From NCBI RefSeq assembly GCF_004355005.1, contig NZ_SMSJ01000013.1, positions 53,275 through 117,274 on the forward strand: a DNA stretch of 64,000 nucleotides, written 5' to 3'. Below are positions 1-8,619 of this stretch, one piece after another (position 1 is the stretch's first letter; every line of letters begins with the position of its first letter). The notes beneath the pieces were generated by a model. That model ran no database searches. It saw only the letters and a list, made by a program, of their open reading frames with translations, and was not told the origin of the DNA. Origin of the DNA: Dankookia rubra. GTDB taxonomy: Bacteria; Pseudomonadota; Alphaproteobacteria; Acetobacterales; Acetobacteraceae. The position numbers and the translations under genes are program-made.

Positions 1-70
1 CGGCGCAGAGGGTGGCCTCGAGGCCGGGAAAGGTGGTCAGGAAGATCTCGAACTGGTCGGGGGAGGTCAT
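1..70 (-). CDS. THUMP-type class I SAM-dependent RNA methyltransferase, N-terminal fragment
   Basis: Only the first 23 codons lie in the window; the gene runs off the left edge on the minus strand. The start is the ATG at 68-70. The visible peptide begins MTSPDQFEIFLTTFPGLEAT, which resembles the N-terminus of THUMP-domain 23S rRNA (guanine-N2) methyltransferases of the RlmL/YpsC type, where an F-E-I-F-L...PGLE stretch opens the ferredoxin-like/THUMP region. The assignment rests on this short stretch, so the family is likely but the exact substrate is open. It is divergent from csbD, with about 416 bp between the two starts. Confidence 0.55.
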   Translation of the reverse strand, partial: MTSPDQFEIFLTTFPGLEATLCA

Positions 71-486
71 CCGGGGGGCATAGCAGGTCGCGGCGGGCCT
101 GGCGGGGTAACGCGGCGGAAAAGGCCGGCGGGCACGCCGCCATCCCGCAGCAGCGCGCGAAGCTTGCCACCAGCCGGACCGGCTCCGCCTGGCTCGCCGT
201 GCGGGTCTTCCCGAAGATGCTGTTCAGGCAGGACCGTGGGCTGGTCGCCGCGACGCCGAGGGCCGCCGCCTCCGCCGGCATGTCGCGCCCGAGCCGACGG
301 CGCCCTGGGCGCTGGCTGCCCTCGGCCGCTGCGAGCGCATCGCCCGGGATGCCTGGGTCAAGGTCACCGGCGCGACGCTCGACTGAAGTATCCGCCGGGG
401 AACGATCGGGCCTCCGTCGCGCTCCGCCTCCTGCGAACGCCAGCGCGAAGGCAGACGGCCCCCGCGCCGGCGACCGGCAAGGAGAG
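71..486. other. Intergenic region between divergent methyltransferase and csbD
   Basis: This 416 bp stretch is GC-rich and holds no gene I can support. Open frames run through it, as usual at this GC content, but their products are Arg/Pro/Ala-rich and match no family I know. One plus-strand frame ending in a TGA near 384 reads GRCERIARDAWVKV shortly before the stop. That vaguely resembles the end of a bacterial SH3-type domain and could be a decayed gene remnant. The promoter and leader of csbD must lie at its right end; an AAGGAGAG ribosome-binding sequence is at 479-486. Confidence 0.4.
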
Positions 487-768
487 ATGAGCGAGATGGA
501 CGAAGATCGGTTCAGCGGCACCGTCAAGCAGGCGGCCGGCAAGGTGCAGGGCGCCGCGGGCGACCTGCTCGGCGATAGCAAGACGCAGGCCGAGGGCGCG
601 GCGCGCGAGATCGCCGGCCGTGCCCAGGACGCCTATGGTCAGGCCAAGGACGTGGCGCGCGGCGCCGCGGAGCAGGTCGGTCGGGGCGTCGAGCAGCAGC
701 CGGTGGTGGCGCTGCTGATTGCCGGCGTGATCGGCTATGCGCTCGGCCTGTTCACCGCCCGGCGCTAA
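487..768 (+). CDS. CsbD family stress protein with C-terminal membrane segment
   Basis: The 93-residue product opens with the CsbD signature: MDEDRFSGTVKQAAGKVQG near residues 4-22, followed by amphipathic, Ala/Gln-rich helical repeats to about residue 65. A hydrophobic segment near residues 71-89 ends with basic residues (TARR), suggesting anchoring in the inner membrane, as in many CsbD/YjbJ-like proteins with a glycine-zipper tail. CsbD proteins are abundant small stress proteins whose biochemical role is unknown. The start at 487 is chosen because AAGGAGAG directly precedes it; an in-frame ATG at 496 is an alternative. The gene is convergent with the cytochrome oxidase subunit gene, with a strong hairpin between them. 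Confidence 0.85.
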   Translation: MSEMDEDRFSGTVKQAAGKVQGAAGDLLGDSKTQAEGAAREIAGRAQDAYGQAKDVARGAAEQVGRGVEQQPVVALLIAGVIGYALGLFTARR

Positions 769-776
769 CGCTCAAC

Positions 777-807
777 CCGGGTGGCCGCCGCGGCAGCCAC
801 CCGGTTT
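777..807. terminator. Bidirectional hairpin between csbD and aa3 oxidase subunit IV
   Basis: Perfect 9-bp arms CCGGGTGGC (777-785) and GCCACCCGG (796-804) flank a 10-nt loop and are followed by TTT. The structure sits between two convergent genes, so it probably ends transcription from both sides. Confidence 0.65.
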
Positions 808-812
808 CTCAT

Positions 813-968
813 TCACGCAACGAAGAGCAGCAGCGCCAGCAGCAGCACGACCACGGCGACGACGCCGTAGGTCACGAACTGGGTGAAGCCTTCCCAGCCG
901 CGCTCATGGGTGGCGATGACATCCTTCGCCTCGATTGCCGAAAATTCGTAGTTGGTCTGCTCGGCCAC
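813..968 (-). CDS. aa3-type cytochrome c oxidase subunit IV (small alphaproteobacterial type)
   Basis: This 51-residue protein has a short N-terminal stretch and the conserved HERGWEGF segment, followed by one hydrophobic helix running to the C-terminus. That is the architecture of the bacterial aa3 oxidase subunit IV family (COX4_pro_2), a single-helix accessory subunit of the haem-copper terminal oxidase. The GTG at 966-968 is preferred because AGGGA lies about 9 nt upstream; an in-frame GTG at 998 would add ten residues without a clear ribosome site. The catalytic oxidase subunits are not in the window, but ctaA (haem A synthase) is at about 56-57 kb. Known family, moderate sequence support because the protein is tiny. 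Confidence 0.75.
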   Translation of the reverse strand: MAEQTNYEFSAIEAKDVIATHERGWEGFTQFVTYGVVAVVVLLLALLLFVA

Positions 969-1004
969 GGCTGCTGTCCCTATGAGATCCGGTGCCACGG
1001 TGTA

Positions 1005-1022
1005 GGAAGCGTTGGCGCTTCC
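1005..1022. terminator. Hairpin after purN
   Basis: Perfect 7-bp arms GGAAGCG/CGCTTCC with a TTGG loop lie just past the 3' end of purN and upstream of the oxidase subunit gene. There is no U-tract on the minus strand, so termination is possible but not certain. Confidence 0.35.
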
Positions 1023-1045
1023 GGCAAGGGCGTTGAAGGGCGAGG

Positions 1046-1699
1046 TCAGGGAAGGGGGTTCCGCAGGGCCCCCTGCGGTGCCGCCGCCCCGTCCACCACC
1101 GCGCGGCCGGCCTCGATCCGCACCCGCCCGGCCGCCAGCCAGCCGAGCGCCGCCGGGTAGATCCGGTGCTCCTCCGCCAGCACCCGCGCTGCGAGCTCGG
1201 CCGGGGTATCGCCCGGCAGCACCGGCACCGCCGCCTGGGCCAGGATCGGGCCCTCGTCCACCCCGGCGCTGACCAGGTGCACGCTGCAGCCATGCAGCCG
1301 GACCCCGGCCGCGATTGCCCGCTCATGCGTCTCAAGCCCCGGGAAGGCCGGCAGCAGGGAGGGGTGGATATTGACCAGCCGGCCTTCCCAGCGGCCGACG
1401 AACGCCGCGGTCAGCACCCGCATGAAGCCGGCGAGCGCGATCAGCCCGATGCCGTGTTCCGCCAGCACCGCCTCCATCGCCGCCTCGAAGCCCGGGCGGT
1501 CGCCGCGATGGGCGCGGCTCTCGACCACCGCGGTCGGGATGCCGGACGCAGCGGCACGGCCGAGGCCGGCGGCATCGGCGCGGTTCGACAGCACCAGGGC
1601 GATCTCGGCGGGGTAGGCCTGGTCCGCAGCGGCCTCCAGCAGCGCCGCCATGTTGGAGCCGCGGCCGGAGATCAGGACGGCGGTGCGGGCGCGGGCCAC
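1046..1699 (-). CDS. purN: Phosphoribosylglycinamide formyltransferase
   Basis: PurN transfers a formyl group from 10-formyl-tetrahydrofolate to GAR, the third step of de novo purine synthesis. The 217-residue product has the phosphate-binding SGRGSN loop at residues 11-16, the catalytic Asn110 and His112 in NIHPSLLPAFPG, and the catalytic Asp148 in GVDEGPI. Length is normal for the family. It begins with GTG one base after the purM stop codon (TGA C GTG on the minus strand), so the two are co-transcribed and probably translationally coupled. The adjacent enzyme PurM acts two steps later in the same pathway. Confidence 0.95.
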   Translation of the reverse strand: MARARTAVLISGRGSNMAALLEAAADQAYPAEIALVLSNRADAAGLGRAAASGIPTAVVESRAHRGDRPGFEAAMEAVLAEHGIGLIALAGFMRVLTAAFVGRWEGRLVNIHPSLLPAFPGLETHERAIAAGVRLHGCSVHLVSAGVDEGPILAQAAVPVLPGDTPAELAARVLAEEHRIYPAALGWLAAGRVRIEAGRAVVDGAAAPQGALRNPLP

Positions 1700-1700
1700 G

Positions 1701-2798
1701 TCAGCGCGGCCAATGGGCGGCCAGGTTGTCGATGCGGAGTCCGGCCGGGCCGCTGCCCGCCTCGATCGCGCCGATGCGGAAGACCTGCTCGCCGGCGGCG
1801 GCCAGTTGCGCCATGGCGGCCTCGGCATTGCCGGCGGCGACCACCAGGACCATGCCGATGCCGCAGTTGAAGACCCGCAGCATCTCATCGGCCGCGATGT
1901 TGCCGGCCGCTGCCAGCCAGGCGAAGACAGGCGGCACCGGCCAGGCGGCCCCGTCCAGCACCGCGGTCACGCCCTCGGGCAGCACCCGCGGCAGGTTGCC
2001 CGGCAGGCCGCCGCCGGTGATGTGGGCCGCCGCCTTCAGCAGCCCCGCCTTGTGCAGCGCGACCAACGATTTCACGTAGATCCTGGTCGGCGCCAGCAAC
2101 GCCTCCCCCAGCGTCATCGCCGGGGCGAAGGGCGCCGGGTCCGCGAGGCCGAGCCCCGCCGCCGCCACCACCCGCCGGACCAGCGAGAAGCCGTTGGAAT
2201 GCACGCCCGAGGAGCCGAGGCCGAGCAGCACGTCGCCGGCGCCGATCGCCTTCGGCAGCAGCGCCTCGCGCTCCGCGGCACCCACCGAGAAGCCGGCCAG
2301 GTCGTAGTCCTCGGCGGCGTACATGCCCGGCATCTCGGCCGTCTCGCCGCCGACCAGGGCGCAGCCGGCCCGACGGCAGCCCTCGGCGATGCCGGCGATG
2401 ACGTCGCGCGCCTGGGCGAGCTGCAGCTTTCCGCTGGCGAAGTAGTCGAGGAAGAAGAGCGGCTCGGCGCCCTGCACCACCAGGTCGTTGACGCACATGG
2501 CGACGAGGTCGATGCCGACCGTCGCATGGCTGCCGGCATCGATCGCGACCCGCAGCTTGGTGCCGACGCCGTCGGTGGACGACACCAGCACGGGGTCCCG
2601 GAACCCCGCCGCCTTCAGGTCGAAGAGCGCGCCGAAGCCGCCGAGCCCGCCCATGGTGCCGCGGCGGTCGGTGGACTTCGCCAGCGGCTTGATCGCCTCG
2701 ACCAGCGCGTCGCCGGCAGCGATGTCCACTCCCGCCTCGCGGTAGGTCAGGCTGGCCGGTGCCGCGACCGGGGGGGTGGTCTCCGGGGGAGTGGTCAA
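1701..2798 (-). CDS. purM: Phosphoribosylformylglycinamidine cyclo-ligase (AIR synthase)
   Basis: PurM uses ATP to close the imidazole ring of FGAM, giving AIR. The 365-residue product carries hallmark segments of the PurM/SelD/HypE superfamily: the STDGVGTKL substrate/ATP-binding stretch near residues 70-78, [11 protein letters not shown] in the middle, and [13 protein letters not shown] toward the C-terminus. The start is TTG at 2796-2798, selected because GGAGG sits five bases upstream; no ATG or GTG fits better. A Thr/Pro-rich N-terminal tail of about 15 residues precedes the conserved domain. It is the first gene of the purM-purN operon and divergent from the DUF2066 gene. Confidence 0.95.
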   Translation of the reverse strand: MTTPPETTPPVAAPASLTYREAGVDIAAGDALVEAIKPLAKSTDRRGTMGGLGGFGALFDLKAAGFRDPVLVSSTDGVGTKLRVAIDAGSHATVGIDLVAMCVNDLVVQGAEPLFFLDYFASGKLQLAQARDVIAGIAEGCRRAGCALVGGETAEMPGMYAAEDYDLAGFSVGAAEREALLPKAIGAGDVLLGLGSSGVHSNGFSLVRRVVAAAGLGLADPAPFAPAMTLGEALLAPTRIYVKSLVALHKAGLLKAAAHITGGGLPGNLPRVLPEGVTAVLDGAAWPVPPVFAWLAAAGNIAADEMLRVFNCGIGMVLVVAAGNAEAAMAQLAAAGEQVFRIGAIEAGSGPAGLRIDNLAAHWPR

Positions 2799-3044
2799 GG
2801 CGGCCTCCGATCGGCGGGGTGGGGAAGGGCAGCAGCACGGCCATGGAGGCCGCGCCCTACGCGGGCCGCGCCCGCAAGTCCAGACCATGATGCCGTCCTG
2901 GGCGATTCGCCGGGATGGGATTCGCCCAAACCCGCCGCTTCCTGCTAACCGTCCGGTACGATCTTCGCGACAGAGTCCCGGCCCGCGCCGGCACCTGGCG
3001 CGGGCAGCGCAACCGCCGGGGCCACCCGGATGCAGGAGGGGCCG

Positions 3045-3782
3045 ATGCCGGCAAGCAGCAGGGGTGCCACGCTGGTCCTGGCCTGGGGCCTGATCCTGGC
3101 TGGCCCCGGTCCCGCACTCGCGCAGGTGCCGCCGCCGTCCGCCGGCGAGCCCGCCGCCGCGGCCGCCGAACCTGCCGCGGCCAGCCTCAACTTCACCCAG
3201 CGCGGCGTCCCGGCCGAGGCCAGCGCCGAGAACGGCGTGCTGGCCAAGGAGAAGGCGCTCGCCGCCGGCCGCCGCGCCGCCTGGTCGAAGCTGCTGGCCG
3301 AGGCCGGGACCAGCGGGCCGGGCCTGTCGGACCAGCAGATCGACGACATGGTGAGCTCCATCGTCATCGAGGAGGAACGCACCTCGCCCACCCGCTACAG
3401 CGGGCGGATCACGGTCAATTTCAACCCGAATCGGGTGCGCAGCCAGCTCGGCGGCCGGGTGCCCGGCCTGGCCCCGGTCGCTGGCGGCGGTGCGGCCGCG
3501 CCGGCCCCCGCCGGCCCGGCCTCGAATTGGGTCGACGCCGTCGCCACCTACCGCTCCATGGCGGAATGGCTCGACCTGGTGCGGCGTTTGAAGGGAGCGG
3601 GGCAGATCGCCTCGGTCGATATCCAGGCGATCGCGGTGGACGCGGCGCGCGTCCGGCTCGGCCTGCGGGGGCCGACCGAGACGGTGATGGGCGACCTCGC
3701 CGGGCTCGGCATCCAGCTCGTGCCCGCGGTCGGGGCGCGGCCGGGCGAAACCTGGCGCGTCGGCCTTGCCGGGGGCGGCTGA
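3045..3782 (+). CDS. DUF2066 domain-containing exported protein
   Basis: A 245-residue protein with a clear signal peptide (residues 1-27, ending ALAQ) and a Pro/Ala-rich linker. The body begins at about residue 45 with [20 protein letters not shown], as in the DUF2066 family of uncharacterised proteobacterial exported proteins. GGAGGGG lies just before the ATG at 3045, which favours it over an upstream in-frame ATG at 3030 that would contain this ribosome site. The function is unknown. In this region it leads a run that continues with a phosphatidyltransferase (17 bp overlap), an AI-2E transporter and an Hda-like ATPase. Confidence 0.8.
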   Translation: MPASSRGATLVLAWGLILAGPGPALAQVPPPSAGEPAAAAAEPAAASLNFTQRGVPAEASAENGVLAKEKALAAGRRAAWSKLLAEAGTSGPGLSDQQIDDMVSSIVIEEERTSPTRYSGRITVNFNPNRVRSQLGGRVPGLAPVAGGGAAAPAPAGPASNWVDAVATYRSMAEWLDLVRRLKGAGQIASVDIQAIAVDAARVRLGLRGPTETVMGDLAGLGIQLVPAVGARPGETWRVGLAGGG

Positions 3783-4428
3783 CCCGCCGCCGGGGAAGGC
3801 GGGGCCGGCGGCGGCTGAGCCGCTGCCCGGGGGCGAGGGGCCGGCCGGCGGCCCTGGCGCCAATCCGCCCGCGGTGCTGCTCACCCTGCCCAACCTGATC
3901 ACGCTCGCCCGGCTCTGCGCCGTGCCGGCGACCATCTGGCTGATCCTGCAGCACCGGCTCGACACGGCCTTCCTCGTCTTCGTGGGCGCCGGCATCTCGG
4001 ACGGCATTGATGGCTGGCTGGCGCGGGTCCGCAATGCCCGCAGCGCGCTCGGCGCCATCCTCGACCCGGTGGCCGACAAGGCGCTGCTGGTCTCGGTCTA
4101 TGTGGCGCTGGCCGGCATCGGCGTGCTGCCGGACTGGCTGGCGATCCTCGTCGTCTTCCGCGACGTGGTGATCGTCGGCGGCATCCTGGTGCTCTGGGTG
4201 CTCGGCCAGCCGCCGGCGATCAAGCCGCTGCTGATCTCGAAGCTGAACACCGCGCTGCAGATCGGCCTCGCGGCGCTGGCCCTGCTGCTGGCCGGCTTCC
4301 GCCTGGCGGCGGACGGGCTGCTCGACCTGATGGTATGGGCGGTCGCGCTCTCGACCCTTGCCTCCGGCGCGGCCTATGTCACCGCCGCGCTGCGCCGGCC
4401 CTGGTCGGCCCCGCGGGGCGGGTCCTGA
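3766..4428 (+). CDS. CDP-alcohol phosphatidyltransferase family protein
   Basis: An integral membrane enzyme of phospholipid head-group transfer. The diagnostic motif D(x)2DG(x)2AR(x)8G(x)3D(x)3D is complete, with Asp79, Asp82, Asp100 and Asp104. The remainder is hydrophobic, with about five or six helices. The motif and 220-residue length fit PgsA-like or cardiolipin-synthase-like enzymes, but the acceptor alcohol cannot be read from sequence. The start is uncertain. The TTG at 3766 overlaps the preceding gene by 17 bp and gives a low-complexity Pro/Gly/Ala leader of about 35 residues; a GTG just before [10 protein letters not shown] is the alternative. It is translated in series with its neighbours. 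Confidence 0.85.
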   Translation: MPGAADPPPGKAGPAAAEPLPGGEGPAGGPGANPPAVLLTLPNLITLARLCAVPATIWLILQHRLDTAFLVFVGAGISDGIDGWLARVRNARSALGAILDPVADKALLVSVYVALAGIGVLPDWLAILVVFRDVVIVGGILVLWVLGQPPAIKPLLISKLNTALQIGLAALALLLAGFRLAADGLLDLMVWAVALSTLASGAAYVTAALRRPWSAPRGGS

Positions 4429-4438
4429 TGCGCGCGCC

Positions 4439-5635
4439 ATGAAGCTGCTGCAGAACCGCCCGCTGGCCCGCCCGGCGGCGCCGCCCGCACCGCCCGATCC
4501 GCCGCCGAGGCCGCTGGCCGAGCCGGCGCCCGCCGCGGCGCGTCCGCTGCCCTCGCCCCGCGTCGCCACCCGGGCGCAGCGCATCGCGCTCTTCGCCGGC
4601 CTGGCCGGGGCGGTGCTGCTCGGGCTCTGGCTCTTCTCGCCGATCCTGACACCCTTCGTGCTGGCCGGCGTCATCGCCTATTTCCTCGACCCCGTCGCCG
4701 GCCGGCTGAACCGGATCGGCGTGCCGCGGTCGCTCGCCGCGCTGCTGCTGGTGCTCGGGATGGTGGCGATGGCGCTGCTGGCGCTGCTGCTGCTCTACCC
4801 GCTGCTGATCGCCCAGGTGACGGTGCTGCTGCAGCGGCTGCCGAGCTACGTGCTCGGCGTCGGCCAGGCGATGCGGGACGCGCTGGTGGCGCTTTCGGAA
4901 CGCGTGCCGGATGTCTTCGACCAGCGGCTGCAGGACCTGGCGGTGGGCCAGGCGGGGGCGATCATCTCCTGGATCGGTACTTCCCTGGCGCGGCTCATCG
5001 GCGGCGGCGTGGCGCTGTTCAACGTGTTTACCCTCGTCACCGTGACGCCGGTGGTCGCCTTCTACCTGCTGCGCGACTGGCCGCGGATGCTACTGCGGAT
5101 GGATGCCTGGCTGCCGCGGCGTTCGGCCGCGACGCTGCGGCAGCTGGCAAGGGATACCGACCGGCTGCTCTCGGCCTGGCTGCGCGGGCAGCTGCTGTGC
5201 TGCGCATTGCTCGCGGTCTACTATGCCGCGGCGCTGTCGGCGATCGGGCTCGAGCTCGGGCTCACCGTCGGGCTGATGTCGGGCATCCTCTCCTTCATCC
5301 CGTATATCGGCTCGATCACCGGGATGATCACCGCGCTCGGCCTCGCACTGGCGCAGTTCGGCACCTGGAACGGGCTGTTGGTGGTGCTGGCGGTCTTCGT
5401 CACGGGACAGGTGGTCGAGGGCTACATCATCTACCCCCGCCTGCTCGGCGACAGGGTCGAGCTGCATGCGGTCTGGGTGATCTTCGCGCTCTTCGCCGGC
5501 GGCGTCGCCTTCGGCTTCCTCGGCGTGCTGCTGGCGGTGCCGATCGCCGCGGTCGCCGGCGTCATCGCCCGCTACTGGCTGCGGCGCTACCTCGAAAGCC
5601 CGCTCTACCTCGACCCGCCGCGCACGGGGCTCTGA
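4439..5635 (+). CDS. AI-2E family transporter (PerM-like)
   Basis: A 398-residue polytopic membrane protein. After a Pro-rich cytoplasmic N-terminus (roughly residues 8-45) come about eight transmembrane helices with the AI-2E/PerM/TqsA layout: an early helix pair containing SPILTPFVLAGVIAYFLDP, a long soluble segment, then a helix cluster with GILSFIPYIGSITG and GYIIYPRLLGDRVELHAVWV. Family members include the autoinducer-2 exporter TqsA and Na+/H+ antiporters; the substrate here is unknown. The gene starts 10 bp after the previous stop, and its TGA shares a base with the ATG of the next gene. Confidence 0.9.
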   Translation: MKLLQNRPLARPAAPPAPPDPPPRPLAEPAPAAARPLPSPRVATRAQRIALFAGLAGAVLLGLWLFSPILTPFVLAGVIAYFLDPVAGRLNRIGVPRSLAALLLVLGMVAMALLALLLLYPLLIAQVTVLLQRLPSYVLGVGQAMRDALVALSERVPDVFDQRLQDLAVGQAGAIISWIGTSLARLIGGGVALFNVFTLVTVTPVVAFYLLRDWPRMLLRMDAWLPRRSAATLRQLARDTDRLLSAWLRGQLLCCALLAVYYAAALSAIGLELGLTVGLMSGILSFIPYIGSITGMITALGLALAQFGTWNGLLVVLAVFVTGQVVEGYIIYPRLLGDRVELHAVWVIFALFAGGVAFGFLGVLLAVPIAAVAGVIARYWLRRYLESPLYLDPPRTGL

Positions 5636-6384
5636 TGCTCGGCGCCGCTTCCTCACGGCAGCTTGCCCTGCCGCTGCCGATCGCCGCGCGTTTCGAGCTC
5701 GGCGACCTGCTGGAGGATGCGAGCAATGCCGCCGCCCTGGCTTGGCTGCGCCGGCCCGATACCTGGCCGGGCGGCAGGCTCGCGCTGTTCGGCCCGGCGG
5801 CGACCGGCAAGACCCACATGCTGCGCGGCCTGGCCGCCGAGCGCGGCTGGCCGGCGATCGAGGGCCTCGCGCTGCGCGGCCTGCCGGAGCCCGCGCCGGG
5901 CGCCGGCCTCGTGCTCGATGATGCCGATTGCGCGCCGGAGGAGGAGGCGCTGCTGCACCTGCTGAACCTCTGCGCCGAACGTCGTCAGGCGGTGCTGCTG
6001 ACCGGGCGGGAGGCCCCGGCGCGCTGGCCGGTGGCGCTGCCCGACCTCCGCAGCCGGCTCAGGGCGATGACCGCGGCCGGCGTCCGCCCGCCCGGGGATG
6101 CGCTGCTGGCGGCCTTGCTGCGGCGGCATTTCCTGCTGCGCCAGCTGCGGGTCGACCGGGCACTGCAGGACTGGCTGCTGGCCCGGCTGCCGCGCGAGGC
6201 GGCGGCGATGGCCGAGGCCGCGGCCCGGCTGGACCGCGCCGCGCTGGCCGCCGGCGGCCGGGTGACCCGGGCGCTCGCCCGCGCCGCCCTGGCCGAACTG
6301 CCGGGCTTCGGCCAGGGCGCGGAGGATGACGATTCGATGGCGGACCGGGAAGCCGGTTGGCCGGAGACCCCCACCCTGCTCTAG
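5635..6384 (+). CDS. DnaA-related ATPase, Hda-like regulator of replication initiation
   Basis: A 249-residue AAA+ protein with QLALPLP near the N-terminus (compare the clamp-binding QL[S/D]LPL motif of Hda), Walker A GPAATGKT (53-60) and a Walker B-like LVLDDAD (92-98). The C-terminal helical part resembles the DnaA domain III lid, but no DNA-binding domain IV follows. Hda bound to the sliding clamp triggers DnaA-ATP hydrolysis after initiation. The gene overlaps the AI-2E transporter stop codon by one base. The role is assigned by architecture and by the QLALPLP motif; the alternative name is HdaA/DnaA-like protein. Confidence 0.85.
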   Translation: MLGAASSRQLALPLPIAARFELGDLLEDASNAAALAWLRRPDTWPGGRLALFGPAATGKTHMLRGLAAERGWPAIEGLALRGLPEPAPGAGLVLDDADCAPEEEALLHLLNLCAERRQAVLLTGREAPARWPVALPDLRSRLRAMTAAGVRPPGDALLAALLRRHFLLRQLRVDRALQDWLLARLPREAAAMAEAAARLDRAALAAGGRVTRALARAALAELPGFGQGAEDDDSMADREAGWPETPTLL

Positions 6385-6415
6385 GCTGGCGGCCATCATG
6401 CAGGAGGCCTCCGCC

Positions 6416-8614
6416 ATGTCGCTCGTCGAGACGAAGCCGCCCGTCGAGGTGGCGGCCGAGGCCGCCCCGGGGACCGCCATCGCGCTCGACCAGCCCGCGC
6501 GCTTCATCAACCGCGAGCTCTCCTGGCTCGACTTCAACACGCGGGTGCTCGAGGAGGCGGCGAACCCGCACCACCCGCTGCTGGAGCGGCTGCGCTTCAT
6601 CGCCATCTCCGCCTCCAACCTCGACGAATTCTATTCGGTGCGCGTCGCCGGGCTGATCGGCCAGGAACGCGCCGGCATCGCCACGCTTTCGCCGGATGGC
6701 CGCACGCCCTCGCAGCAGCTGGCCGACATCCTGGCCCGCGCGCAGTCGCTGATCGAGGGGCAGCAGCACGAATGGCGGGTGCTGCGCCGGCTGCTTGCGG
6801 ATGCCGGGATCGCCCTGGCGCAGGCGGAGGAGCTGAGCGATGCCGAGCGCGACTGGCTCGGCGCCTGGTTCATGGACCGGGTCTTCCCCGTCCTGACCCC
6901 CCTGGCCGTCGACCCGGCGCATCCCTTTCCCTTCATCCAGAACCTCGCGCTCTGCATGGTGCTGAAGCTGGTGCGGGAGGAGGATGGCGGCACCATGCGG
7001 GCGCTGCTGCCGCTGCCCCCGCAGATCGACCGCTTCATCCGCCTGCCGGCGGCCGAGGCCGGCGCGCCGATCCGCTTCGTGCTGCTGGAGGACGCGATCA
7101 ACCTCTCGCTCGGCCGGCTTTTCCCGGGCTTCATCCCGGCCGAGCACGGGCTGTTCCGGCTGATCCGCGACACCGACGTGGAGTTCGAGGAAGAGGCCGA
7201 GGACCTGGTGCGGTCCTACGAGACCGCGCTGAAGCGCCGCCGCCGCGGCCGGCCGATCCACCTGACCGTCACCGCCGCGACGCCCGCCGACATGGTCGAC
7301 TTCGTGGTCGAGGAGATGGACGCCTCGCCCGACAGCGTCGTGGTGGTGGACGGGCTGCTCGGCATCGCCGACCTGAAGCAGCTGATCGTCGACGACCGGC
7401 CGGACCTGCTCTTCACGCCCTATACGCCGCGCTTCCCGGAACGCATCCTCGACTTCGGCGGCGACTGCTTCGCCGCGATCCGGGCCAAGGACATCGTCGT
7501 CCACCACCCCTACGAATCATTCGACGTGGTGGTGCAGTTCCTGCGGCAGGCGGCGCGCGACCCCAGCGTCGTCGCCATCAAGCAGACGCTCTACCGCACC
7601 AGCCGCGACAGCCCGATCGCCCGCGCGCTGATCGAGGCGGCCGAGGCGGGGAAAAGCGTAACCGCAATGGTCGAGCTCAAGGCGCGCTTCGACGAGGAGC
7701 GCAACATCGCCCTGGCGCGCGAGCTGGAGGCCGCCGGCGTGCAGGTGGTCTTCGGCTTCGTCGAGCTGAAGACGCATGCCAAGGTCTCGCTGGTGGTGCG
7801 GCGCGAGGGGCAGGTGCTGCGCAGCTACGCGCATTTCGGCACCGGCAACTACCATCCCATCACCGCGCGCATCTACACCGACCTGTCCTTCTTCACCGCC
7901 GACCCGGCGCTGACCCGCGATGCCTCCAAGCTGTTCAACTACATGACCGGCTATGCCCGGCCGGAGGCGATGGACCTGCTCGCCTTCTCCCCGCTGACCA
8001 CCCGGCCGACCCTGCTCGGGCTGATCGAGCAGGAGATCCGCTTCGCCCGGGACGGCAAGCCGGCGGCGATCTGGATCAAGATGAACAGCCTGGTCGACAC
8101 GCAACTGGTCGATGCGCTGTACCGCGCCAGCCAGGCCGGGGTGAAGATCGACTGCGTGATCCGCGGCATCTGCTGCCTGCGGCCCGGGGTGCCCGGCCTG
8201 TCCGACCATATCAGGGTCAAGTCGATCGTCGGGCGGTTCCTGGAACACTCCCGCATCATCGCCTTCGGCAACGGCCACCGGCTCCCCTCCCGTCGAGCCC
8301 GGGTCTATATCTCCTCGGCCGACTGGATGGCGCGCAACATGGACTGGCGGGTGGAGAGCCTGGTGCCGATCGAGAACCCGACGGTGCATGCCCAGATCCT
8401 CGACCAGATCATGGTGGTGAACCTGAAGGACTCGGCGCAAAGCTGGCAGCTGCAGCCGGGCGGGGAGTGGAAGCGGGTCGGCCGCGGCGAGGCGCCGGTC
8501 TCGGCCCATGAATATTTCATGACCAACCCCTCGCTCTCGGGCCGGGGCAGCGCGTTGCGACGCACGACCCAGACGGCGCGACGCAGCCGGCAGGACCGCG
8601 TGACACAGGACTGA
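6416..8614 (+). CDS. ppk1: Polyphosphate kinase 1
   Basis: PPK1 polymerises the gamma-phosphate of ATP into polyphosphate, reversibly. The 732-residue product has the full PPK1 layout: an N-domain starting [12 protein letters not shown], a head domain, and two phospholipase-D-like C-domains. His454 (KTHAKV) and His473 ([11 protein letters not shown]) correspond to the two essential histidines of the E. coli enzyme. AGGAGG seven bases before the ATG at 6416 fixes the start against an upstream ATG at 6398. The exopolyphosphatase gene follows five bases later, so synthesis and degradation are encoded together. Confidence 0.97.
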   Translation: MSLVETKPPVEVAAEAAPGTAIALDQPARFINRELSWLDFNTRVLEEAANPHHPLLERLRFIAISASNLDEFYSVRVAGLIGQERAGIATLSPDGRTPSQQLADILARAQSLIEGQQHEWRVLRRLLADAGIALAQAEELSDAERDWLGAWFMDRVFPVLTPLAVDPAHPFPFIQNLALCMVLKLVREEDGGTMRALLPLPPQIDRFIRLPAAEAGAPIRFVLLEDAINLSLGRLFPGFIPAEHGLFRLIRDTDVEFEEEAEDLVRSYETALKRRRRGRPIHLTVTAATPADMVDFVVEEMDASPDSVVVVDGLLGIADLKQLIVDDRPDLLFTPYTPRFPERILDFGGDCFAAIRAKDIVVHHPYESFDVVVQFLRQAARDPSVVAIKQTLYRTSRDSPIARALIEAAEAGKSVTAMVELKARFDEERNIALARELEAAGVQVVFGFVELKTHAKVSLVVRREGQVLRSYAHFGTGNYHPITARIYTDLSFFTADPALTRDASKLFNYMTGYARPEAMDLLAFSPLTTRPTLLGLIEQEIRFARDGKPAAIWIKMNSLVDTQLVDALYRASQAGVKIDCVIRGICCLRPGVPGLSDHIRVKSIVGRFLEHSRIIAFGNGHRLPSRRARVYISSADWMARNMDWRVESLVPIENPTVHAQILDQIMVVNLKDSAQSWQLQPGGEWKRVGRGEAPVSAHEYFMTNPSLSGRGSALRRTTQTARRSRQDRVTQD

Positions 8615-8619
8615 GCCGC

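Noticed and set aside
300-386. Possible SH3-like gene remnant (GRCERIARDAWVKV) in the first spacer
   Set aside because: Too short and too weak to support as a gene or pseudogene; mentioned only in the spacer entry.
199-486. N-terminal extension of the CsbD gene to 199
   Set aside because: The extra residues are Arg/Pro-rich noise and the AAGGAGAG site directly before 487 fixes the start.
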